Below, one piece after another: positions 1-9,309 of a DNA stretch of 64,000 nt. Positions within the stretch are counted from its first letter, which is position 1. Each line of letters opens with the position of its first letter. Under the pieces are notes generated by a model. That model did no database searches. It saw only the letters and a list, made by a program, of their open reading frames with translations, and was not told the DNA's origin. A program made the translations under genes and the position numbers. The stretch lies in the NCBI GenBank assembly GCA_920105625.2, contig OV050033.1, positions 124,495,821-124,559,820 on the forward strand, in the 5' to 3' direction. This stretch comes from Clusia tigrina. Taxonomy: Eukaryota > Arthropoda > Insecta > Diptera > Clusiidae.

Positions 1-1439
1 ATCTATCACTAACGCTTGTTCAAATGGACGGCTGTCTGCACTTATCGAGTCATGCTTGTACCCCTTTCTATGTGGTAGATAACACTTAGTTTTACCATCT
101 GTTGGAACTGTTCGTCGACTTCTTTCTATGTTCTCACAAAAATCCAAAAATCGGCTAAGCTCTACTCATTTGAATTTTACCTGAAATATTTGGTTTGCTA
201 CCTGCTTGCCTCGCTCGGTTCTCTGCTTCTGCCAACTCTTATTCTAATTCTGCTCTTTGCTTAATTAGGCTTAAGCAATACGAAGGCAAATTTATGGTTC
301 AACGGGGAGTTGTTCGCCTGCTTTGTGACTTATTTGAGCACAAGCAACAGAAAAAAATTCAATAAAAATAAAATTAAATTCGAAAAGACAGATTAAAGCA
401 AAAAAGTCCAAAAAGACAAAAAAAAAACTGGAATTTTGTTGTATGCAAATACTGCTTTTTGATAATTTATGGACGAAAGTCTTGAACCGAGACACTCTCA
501 GACACGTGTGCAAGCGATTAATTCAAGCTTGATACGAAAATGGAACGGAATTTGAAGGCTTCATTTCTTAAATTTATATAAAATAAGTTGAGCACCTCTT
601 TGATGATTAAAATACATTTTTGATAATTATTAATTTGTTAATTCATATTTTATTTTTATTAGTTTATATATAGTAACTATATATACTTGATAATTGAGAC
701 ACAGTTTCATAATTCAAGCAAATAAATTTGAGGGTATAACACCACAAAGATATGAATTAAATAAGCACTGTTTGACAAATAAGGTAAATTAAAAATATTA
801 AATTAGGAGTAGGAGAAATTTGAAAATATTTAAAATTTTATTATTTACTTATTTAAAGAAAGAACAAATCATTTCTTTCACTCCCTAAAAGTTTCATTTC
901 AAATGATTTAAAACATACATATTTTGAATAGCACTGTAAATAGCTGTTTGACAAATAAGGTAAATAGCTTTGTTTGACCAGTTAGTTGAATAACTTCTGT
1001 TTGAGAAATAATGTAACTGGCAGTGGTAATTGTGGAGAATATGCACATTCCCTATCAAGGGAACAAAGGTATAAAAAAGTGAATAGCATACAATTTGAAA
1101 CTGTTTGACAAATACGGTAAATAGCTTTGTAAATAGCTGTATAATATTTGTTTATTTGTTTAATTCTACTATACTGCAAATTGCAAAAATTATAATATTT
1201 AAATAACTTACCCAGATTCAGTTCAGGAATTGCATTTTTTTAAAACTCGCTACACCGATAACTTTGGACCTGAAATGGTGGTCACAAACAAACAAATTAT
1301 TTACTTCACTCGAAATTTTTTAAATATTGCGCCATTTCAGTTCCTCAGTCGAATTTTTCGGAAAACTAAAATGTTCCTCCACTTAATTGTTGGAGGAACA
1401 CAATCAATTATACAACAAGTACGCGCCGGCATCCTTAAA
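1..1439. other. AT-rich noncoding stretch with a repeated motif
   Basis: No gene is seen. The motif CTGTTTGACAAATA followed by (A/C)GGTAAA occurs at about 768, 944 and 1101, with a weaker copy near 998. The spacing of 176 and 157 bases suggests a worn tandem repeat. Short open frames here have no protein-like character. Confidence 0.55.
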
Positions 1440-2210
1440 TTTTTTAATTTCTAATTTATATTTTTAAATTATTACACAAATTTTTATATATTTTTTTAAT
1501 TTTTTTGGATTTTTTTTAAAAATTTTTGTTAAATTTTTTTAGAATTTTTTGATTTTTTTTTTTTAATTTTTTTTAAAATTTTGTAAATTTTTTTTAAAAA
1601 TTTAATTTAATTTTTTTAAATATTTTTTTAAAAATTTAATTTAATTTTTTTTCACTTATATTTACTTCTAAAATTTAATATATTCCAATTATATTTAATT
1701 TTAAAATTTTGTCTTTTCACTTATATATATAGAATTCTTTCACTTATTTATTTAGAATTCATTTTTTTAAATTTTTTTTAAACTTATTTGTATAGAATTA
1801 TTATATTTATTACACATTCACTTATATTTATATATAAAATAATAATTTTTTACACTAAATTTATATATTTTAAAATTAAACACCTTCACCACTTTATTCA
1901 ATTTAAATTGACTTTCAACTTTTAAAAATTTAATTGTTTCTATTTGCAATTTAGATTTCAATTTAAATATAAATTTTTCACAAATTTATTAAAATTTAGA
2001 TTTCTTCACTAATTTTTTAAATTTCAATTTATCCACCAATTTTTTTAAATTTATATTTTTTGATTAAATATCAATTTAAACTGAATTTTTTACTTATTTA
2101 ACTAAAGTATTAACTTTATAAATATTTTCTTAAATTAAAGTTTAGATTTTCAAAAACTTTTCCTATTAGTGTAATTATTTAAATTTTTGTATTTTAAAAA
2201 TTTGGACTGA
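1440..2210. repeat. A/T homopolymer-rich low-complexity tract
   Basis: Long runs of T and A (for example TTTTTTTTAATTTT-like blocks) with almost no G or C for about 770 bases. No gene or clear unit length is seen. Confidence 0.8.
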
Positions 2211-3225
2211 TCTTTTTAGTTCAGAATGCAATTGCTTTCTGATGAAGCGAAGCTTCTTTTTGAACTTAACGCGTATTTGTCTCAATTTTCCCACAATTTT
2301 TTACTTAATACCAACTTAACTATTCTACATTTTACCACAAAAAAAAGCGTGGGAACTTGCAATAAAAGCTAATCAATAACTAAAGTTGCATTGCTACGTG
2401 CGCGTTAAAAGCAACATTGTACAGTGCAAGTCACGCAGGTACTCCACATTATTTATATTCCGAACTTATCGACATCATTTATTAGATTAATTGAAACATT
2501 TTAATTTTACAGATTTATTTAAACAATAATTTTTTAATTATTTACATATATTGCAGTGACTCGTATAATTACTGATAAAAATTGATTATAATCGTTTATA
2601 TAATTCAATAGAAAATCATCCACCAAATGAAAGATATAAAACTTCAACATTAATTTAAAATAAAACTTATTGTTCTACATTTTAAAATTGTAATATTGAA
2701 GTTAAATAAATAATTATAAACATACTTCAAACTTGAATACTTACCCTTATTTATGCTGTTGTTCAATTGAAATTAGATAATATACAAATTGAATCTTTTC
2801 AATTTGATTTTTTTTCAATACCAACACAACATCCCCGTGTGCGGTATAAAGTTTCATATATTGCAAAATTTTCCAAAAAAATGTATTCCATTTACATTCC
2901 CAAAATAAAAAGATATTGTTTTTGTTAAAATTTTTTGTGAATTATTTATTGAAGTTATAAATATAAAAATTAATTTCTTTCAGTATTATACATAAATAAA
3001 TGTTCTTATATAATAACTGTTAATATAATATAATAATATATATTATTATCTAAAGTATAAAATTGATATTCAATGATTTTAATTATTGATTACCAAAAAT
3101 AGATACTATACCACATATACAATGATTTTCGATTATAAATTATAAATAATGAATAAAAAATGTACTTATGTATATAAATATAAATGTATTTATATGTGAA
3201 TATTTAAAAAACAAAATTTTTGCTA
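2211..3225. other. Noncoding, nothing recognised
   Basis: AT-rich DNA with one more balanced patch near 2340-2450. No gene, RNA gene or repeat boundary could be supported. Confidence 0.5.
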
Positions 3226-4240
3226 TGAACTTTTCCAAATTTTTATAAAAGTATAATAAAATCAAATACAAAGCATTTCAATTCATGATATGTGTTCACA
3301 ATCATTTTAATATACCATAATATAAATCCAACCGAACAAGTGTATAAGATGCAGGTGTGTACATATGTAAATAATAGATATATGTGTGTAGCAAAATACA
3401 TTTACCAGGTATTATTAATAGAAGACCGCTCTCCAAATGTCATTTTCTCTCAGTCATAATAAGTGTCAAAATGAATAAACAATGTTGCTTCTTTTGTAAA
3501 TTTTGGCCGCAATTTTCGGGCTTTGCATTTTTTTTCGTAATAAGTAAAAACTCAAATGCACTTATTTTTTTTTTGGTTTTTTTCATTTATTATTATTTAA
3601 AAACAAAATTATACATACACACATATAACAACTAATACAACTTAAAATAATATTTTTAATAATTTACTATTGCCTATTATTCTGTTTTTTTTGAATTGCT
3701 AATTTTTTATTTAAAAATTTAATTCTAAAATACAATCGACATTTAAAAAAAAATTGTTTTACCGCAATTGGTGAATTAACTTTATTGATTAATTCCATTA
3801 CCTTTTCACGGAAATTCTTGCAGTGCACAATTTTATTTCGTTGAACTCTATAAAAATTATCTCTAATGATTGCGTCTTTAGGAACGCTGAAAAATCTAAC
3901 TTTTTCCTTTATCCATGTATTATTGCAAATAATGCACCATTTTTCTATTTATTATTGTTTATATATATTTTTAAGTGATTCCACTACACTTAGGAAGCTG
4001 ACGACAATAATTTACTTGTTTCCAATCACAATAATTTACTATTTCCCTTTTTTAGTTTCTTTCCGTATACAACATTAGCTAAGAGAGCAGATTTGACACA
4101 TATTATGACTGTTTTCCTCTCACTCTCTCAATTAATAATACCTGGTAAATGTATTTTGGTGTGTAGGTATAAAATTGCGCTTTAATTGCTTTCATATCAT
4201 TTGAAACCTATATAAAGCAGAACAAAGGATAAGAAAACGA
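3226..4240 (+). repeat. Interspersed repeat A, copy 1, interrupted by a MITE
   Basis: 3226-3391 and 4159-4240 together align, by eye, with the reverse complement of about 12360-12595. Shared blocks include CATTTCAATTCATGATATGT, ATATACCATAATATAAATCC and GTATAAAATTGCGCTTTAAT. The element at 3392-4158 splits this copy; the copy at 12.4 kb lacks it. The family is not recognised. Confidence 0.7.
3392..4158. mobile_element. hAT-like non-autonomous DNA transposon (MITE)
   Basis: The first 28 bases, beginning CAAAATACATTTACCAGG, are the exact reverse complement of the last 28, and similarity between the ends continues more loosely for about 80 bases. The 767-base element is flanked on both sides by GTGTGTAG (3384-3391 and 4159-4166), an 8-bp target duplication. 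Eight-base duplications are characteristic of hAT transposons. The interior has no transposase frame; its short open frames (for example 3384-3635) look fortuitous. The superfamily assignment rests only on duplication length and TIR form. Confidence 0.8.
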
Positions 4241-5916
4241 TCAAGATAATAATAATCAAAAGGAAGAAAGAATTAAAATCCACTTTATAAATTCCGTCCA
4301 CAAGACACAAAGCTCTTAATGAAAGCTGTCAACAAAAGTTGACAGTTCCGAATTAAAGCAACATTTAAAGATTTTGTACTACTTATTTTGTGAAAATGAA
4401 CGAGACATATTTTAAATACGCAAATTGTGAGGAATAAGCTTAACAGTATTACGTTTGGTCTTGTTTATGAAATAAATTAAAAAAACCCCGATAAATAATG
4501 TAACTGCAGTCGCTGGGAGAAAAAGTGGCTTCCAAAACGATTCTAACCAACTATAAATCAGCCTCATCTTGAATGTTCTTCTGGTTTTTTAATAGATTCA
4601 TGTTTCCTTCCATTCTCACTGCTCACCTTTATACATACATATAGAACTTGATATGATTGCATTTCCACTTTCAATTTCAATTTTAATTTGTGCACTTGTA
4701 CCGCTTCTGTCGTCGCTTCTGCCACCGCTTCTCTTATCTGCTCTCCTAATCACCTTTTCATATTCATGTTGAAAAACATTGGAAGGGCACGAGGCGTGCT
4801 GATTAAAAAATCTTAATTTAACTAAAAAAAACCTCAAACACGCAGAGAACTTTTTAATTTGCTTATCAACTAAATTTTAATTAATTGATTTTTGATTAAC
4901 TCAAATAATCCAAAGATTATTAAAGTAAAATTAAATATACAAAATAAAATATAAATAAAATACAAATAAGAGAAAATTATAAAACAATTAAAAAATAGTG
5001 TCAAAGTATAAAAAAAATTATAAAACGTAAAAAAAATTATAAAAAATAAAATCAAAAGAAATAAAACCAAAAACAAACAAAAAATACAAAGGCAAAAACA
5101 ATATTTATTATTATAAAATGTAAAATCAATTTATAAATAATAAAAAGACTTTACAAACACAAAGGAAAATGAAAAAAGAATACAAATGATTTCTTATTAT
5201 AAAATATAAAAATAAAATTATAAAAAGAATAAAATTAATAAAAAATTGAACAAATACAAAAAAAGCAAACAACAACTTTTGTTAAATGGTCCAAAATTTG
5301 CTTTAAATTTATTTCCAAATTTTTATTTGTAAATAAATATTTGCTTATAAAGTTCTTTATTAATTTTATTGTCACTTGCAAATATTGTAAAAAAATAAAA
5401 AATTGATAATTTAATAGTATACAAAAAAAGTTGTTTGACTTCACCACAGTGAAGCGGAGGCGCAGGCGCAGGCGTAGACGGAGGTGAAGTTCGTTGAATG
5501 CTTGTTTGAACCCTTGCATGAAGCACTCACGCACCAGCCACGTTGCTGGTGCATGGCAAGAGGCAAACAAATATAAATTAAGACTGCTCTGGGGCCACGC
5601 CTGCGCGGAAAACTATGGCAGGGGTCCAAAAGTAAACCAATCAATCATCAGTCAAATAAGTGGAGTTTGTTGTTAATGCGGGTGCGGAGGCAGGAGGTGC
5701 ACCATTAACACACACACAAATAAATGTGAATGCGTCTTTCGCTGAATTCGTATTTGGGAAGTAATAAAAGTAACAAGAATGACAATGGCTCAATTTGAAT
5801 GCACTTGGCAGCACTATGTCAAATTGATTAAAGAAATGTAAATAGAAACTCGTCCACCTTTAATTGGACGAAATTAAAAGGAAACATACACTTGGCAGCA
5901 CTTTTACAAAAAGCTG
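4241..5916. other. Noncoding, mostly AT-rich
   Basis: No gene is supported. 4860-5430 is A-rich low-complexity DNA with many AAAATTATAAAA-like blocks. 5440-5490 has a short GGCGCA-type repeat. 5500-5720 is more balanced and may hold upstream sequence of the EF-hand gene, but nothing specific is visible. Confidence 0.5.
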
Positions 5917-6016
5917 ATTGTCGTCAGTTTTATTTAAAAATGTAAAGAAAATCTCATCTAAGAAAAACTTGTTAAAATATATTAAAAACATTCCCGCCAA
6001 GCTTTTCAAAACACAG

Positions 6017-6486
6017 ATGAACTACTTTAGAAACGCTTCCAAAGCTACTATACGTCTCTTTTCCTCAGTCACCCACATACTGGAGCTGGGGAGCTCCATT
6101 CTAGGTAAATTTCATATCTTGCTCGCACCTTTTTCTACTGTCTTCAAGAGAAATGCTGACAACGGTTCAGAAATCGTGGGTAATTCAATAAGAAATAAAA
6201 AACTCGAGTATATTTTTAACATTCCTTCCACCAAGTGTTCAAACAAAGTACAAAGACATCAGTCTTTAGACTCCAGCTGTCGCCATAAAGCAACCAAGAA
6301 CAGCGCGCAATATTTGTGTATGTGGAGGCATGACTTGTCTTCAGACTGCGTCGATTTCATTCTTTGTCTCCCCTTCAATTCGCATGTTGTTTTAATTCTT
6401 TTTCCTTTCATTAAAAAGTTGCTTTATTTTTTGAAATTCCATTTAAAGGCATATACACTTATTTCCTTCTTCTTTTCTCTTTACAG
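6017..6486 (+). CDS. Possible upstream coding sequence of the EF-hand gene
   Basis: The frame is open from just after a TGA at 5915-5917 to 6486, about 190 codons, unusual in this AT-rich DNA. The first ATG is at 6017. The start, MNYFRNASKATIRLFSSV, is basic and hydroxylated and resembles a mitochondrial presequence. The frame differs from that of the exon at 6487, so a splice would be needed. The best-looking donor (CTAG/GTAAAT at 6104) is in the wrong phase. Phase-0 candidates lie at ATC/GTGGGT (about 6176) and AAA/GTACAA (about 6248). The exon end is therefore unknown, and the later part may be intron. It could also be chance. Confidence 0.3.
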
Positions 6487-8838
6487 CGTTCTGCTCTGGC
6501 CCCACAACGTGCTGCGTCATCTTCATCCACCTCCACCTCCGCCACGGCACAATATGGCCACCATCTTCTGCAGACATGCGAGCAGTCCAACACTGCATTG
6601 CAGCATGCCACACGCAAATACTCCAAGAAACCTCAAATCTCGTCAAAGCGTCAACAGGACAGTGATAGCGAATCGGATTCGGACGATGAATTCGAGCGAA
6701 AGCGGCTCAGCTTGAAATCAAAGAAGAGCGAAAGGGTGAGTGTCTGAGATATGCTACAGTAAACCCTCGTTTGGTGCGGGAGCTGTTGAACTAGGGGCTG
6801 GTATTAAGTAGAGAGGCGGGAGTGAATGTTAATACTCCCAGGCGAAGCGAAGTCATGGCGAAAGTTACAGTAGATGCTCGCTACAATATAACTTATGCTG
6901 CTGCAGTAGACCCTATATTGCCACTATAGACCCTGCGCTGCTACAGTAGACCCTGCGCTGCTACAGTAGACCCTGCGCTGCTACAGTAGACCCTGCGCTG
7001 CTACAGTAGACCCTGCGCTGCTACAGTAGACCCTGCGCTGCTACAGTAGACCCCCGTTTTGTGTGGGAGTTTTGTGATTGAACTAAACGAAGGGCGGGTG
7101 TTACTTTACTTAGGTAAAGAGGCGGGGAAAAAACCAATCATGTTAATATTACCACGCGAAACGAAGTCATGACGAATGTTCCTTAGTAAGAAGTTACCTC
7201 ATTAGTGGGCCCGGCTCTTGTGGCGTCGTACTCTGTCTCACAAACAAGATTCCCAAATAAACCAAGCTGTGGACAGAGTTCAGCTGGCGTAGTGTTTTCA
7301 GACCAGGGTTCTCTCGGATTGGTGCCCTTAAAGATTTAACTGAGACATAAATTCTTTCATTGTTTCCAACGTCAAAATGCGTTGCGCATTTCTTAAATTA
7401 AATTAAATTTATGCTCACAAAATATGTAAAAAGAAGTTAACATTTTTGTTTGAACGTGTTCTGATTCGCAAATACTGATAATCACATGCAGCAGAGTGTT
7501 TATGATGTGAGACGTGCTAAAAGCTTGGCAAATAAACAAGATACAGAATAAATTCAGACTGCGAAGAAGGAAGTTTATATTTATATATATTTTTATGGAT
7601 TTTCTTTGATATGTTTTTCAAATTAAACTTCATTTCTTCTTCTCCTTGAAAATATCTGGTATCAAAAGGGTAAAAATATGGACGCAAAGCATATTTTTCA
7701 TAAAAATAAAGTTAGATGGCGCTACTCCTAACATTTAAGTCATGAAGGAGAGAAAAAAATATATTCTTATAGTGAAACTTGAGAAACGTAATCCTAATAA
7801 ACTGTGTGTGCTCCCTCTAGCGTGGCACTTGCAAAGCTTTTCTCTGACAGTATATTTGTTCAAAGTGTCTCGTCTACAACACATAGAACAGCTGTTAGGA
7901 AAGCGTCGACATCTAACAAAGCCTCTCAAAAGATTCCCTATACACTTCCATGTATTTTGGAGGGCATTTATGGCTCTTCAGGCATTTTGATGACACTTTT
8001 TGATTTTTTTATAGTAGTTTAAAGGTCAAAACACAGACCAGTCAACAATATCTGTTTGTGTTCTTCAGTGGCCCTTACGAGAAATTAGACGAGAATAATT
8101 TCTTAAGACAATAACAGCATTTTTGCATTTTCTGAAACCAGTTTGATCTGAACACACCCTAACAAGCAAATGCTTAATTCACCACAACACACTCTCTCTC
8201 TCTCTCTCTCCCTCTTACAGGGCGACTCCGAATTCTGGCGTCGCAAGATGCGCACACTGCATCGCATTTTGGATGTGAATCGCGATGGTGTCATCTCCTT
8301 CGAGGATTTCAATTTGCTGGCGAAGCGCTTCACAGATTTGGGTCACTTGACACCCGAAGTGTCGGCGGAATTTCTGGAGGTCATGAAGCAGACCTGGGAG
8401 GAGCAATTTGGCGAAATTACCGCCTACAATTTGGTCAATGCGGAGCAATTCTTGAACGATTTGCATCATCGCCTGAATGACAAGGGCATGGCTAAGCGTA
8501 TTGGACGTTTCCTGCCATACTTGTTTAAGGTAAATCGAATGAAGTAATTTAAATTAGCGTGGAACTCAAAATTAAATATCTCATTTTTCCCTTCCTCCCT
8601 CGCTCAGGCTGTGGACTATGATCACTCCGGTCACTTGGATATCGATCAGTACAAACTGTTCTTCCGTTGTCTGGGCCTGTCGGCAGATGATGCCGCTATT
8701 TCTTTTGCTGTGATAGACAAAAATGGCGATGGCCAATTGTCCATGAAGGAATTCGTCCAGCTGGGACGCCAGTTCTTCCTCACCGAGGACGATACGAAAA
8801 TATCGAAAATGTTTTGGGGACCCCTCATTGATCATTGA
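6487..8838 (+). CDS. EF-hand calcium-binding protein, sarcoplasmic calcium-binding/calexcitin-like (5' partial)
   Basis: Exons are 6487-6735, 8221-8529 and 8608-8838, all joined in phase 0 at AG/GT borders. The first exon begins after TTTACAG, has no in-frame ATG, and encodes a Ser/Ala-rich stretch followed by an acidic run (DSDSESDSDDEF) and a basic run, so a start exon is missing. Exons 2-3 give about 180 residues of the four-EF-hand SCP fold. Loop I is DVNRDGVISFED. Loop II is degenerate (around GEITAYNLVNAEQF). Loop III is DYDHSGHLDIDQ, with Gln at position 12 where Glu is usual. Loop IV is canonical, DKNGDGQLSMKE. The end, FWGPLIDH then TGA, fits the family's length. Such proteins buffer or sense Ca2+ in muscle or neurons; the acidic N-terminal extension is unusual. 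A (TC)n run precedes the exon 2 acceptor. The gene converges on Nup88. Confidence 0.82.
6753..7182. repeat. Two diverged DNA-element copies flanking a 20-bp tandem array
   Basis: Lies in an intron of the EF-hand gene. About 7.5 copies of a 20-bp unit run from 6901 to 7050; those starting at 6941, 6961, 6981, 7001 and 7021 are identical (CTACAGTAGACCCTGCGCTG). Diverged copies of a roughly 115-140 bp sequence flank it (6753-6866 and 7040-7182), sharing CTACAGTARACCCYCGTTT at one end and CGAAGTCATGRCGAA at the other. TA followed by CAGTAGACCCTCGTT resembles pogo/Tigger-type terminal repeats; that link is inference. Confidence 0.75.
8023..8105 (+). repeat. Single dispersed copy of the Nup88-intron repeat
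   Basis: The segment around TATCTGTTTGTGTTCTTCAG and GACGAGAATAATTT matches the repeat at 9819-10335 (TTTGTGTTTTCAGTGACC, ACGAGGATAATTT). It lies just upstream of the exon 2 acceptor of the EF-hand gene. Confidence 0.55.
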
Positions 8839-9020
8839 CTCGAGGACTACGCGCACGAAGCCATTCTGGCATTATTGGGCCGCGGACGCTGGTCCGATCT
8901 GCAGCAAGCGGCCCACATCCTAACCATACTCTCTATTCAGAGTTTGTACGAACATTTTCCAAATTCCGACGATGTCGACGACCATTATTTAAGACTATTA
9001 TTCTACATAAATACATTAAT

Positions 9021-9026
9021 TTTATT
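9021..9026 (-). promoter_or_regulatory. Likely poly(A) signal of Nup88
   Basis: AATAAA on the - strand, 284 bases beyond the Nup88 stop codon. It is the only one I noted in that interval. Use is inferred. Confidence 0.45.
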
Positions 9027-9096
9027 AACGATAACGTGGCGCGCCTACAAGGGCGAATATTTGCAGCACTTCATTGTGAGCCACATAAGGAAATTC

Positions 9097-9102
9097 AATA
9101 AA
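9097..9102 (+). promoter_or_regulatory. Likely poly(A) signal of the EF-hand gene
   Basis: AATAAA, 259 bases beyond the TGA stop. It lies past the opposing signal at 9021-9026, so the two transcripts would overlap. Use is inferred. Confidence 0.45.
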
Positions 9103-9309
9103 ACACGTAAAAAAGCTAAAAACTACGCAGTTCTGGAATTATTAATAGGAGGGTTGGCGGCGTCTGTCTCAGTATCAGTATCCTTAAAGTCCAACGATTT
9201 TGTTGATGCGTTTCACGTCCTTGATCTGGTTGTCTATCTCAGCGGTTCTAGGGAAACAAAATAGAACTGTGGATGAGTGGGCTCAGTGACCTCAGTTATA
9301 TTAAGTAAC

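Larger units (their letters stand above)
8839..9264 (+). other. In-frame open extension after the EF-hand stop codon
   Basis: After TGA (8836-8838) the same frame stays open for 141 codons to TAG at 9262-9264. The first 50 or so codons have a coding-like mix with many C/G third positions (LEDYAHEAILALLGRGRW and onward). The stop is followed by C, the context known to favour readthrough of UGA. The sequence may instead be ordinary 3' UTR: an AATAAA lies at 9097-9102, inside the open frame. I recognise no domain in the extension. Confidence 0.4.

Noticed and set aside
3384..4078. Two + strand frames of 83 and 70 residues inside the MITE
   Set aside because: Low-complexity Phe/Ile-rich text with no transposase motifs; one starts in the target duplication.
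6901..7050. CRISPR-like regular repeat
   Set aside because: Units are contiguous 20-mers with no spacers, in an insect intron.
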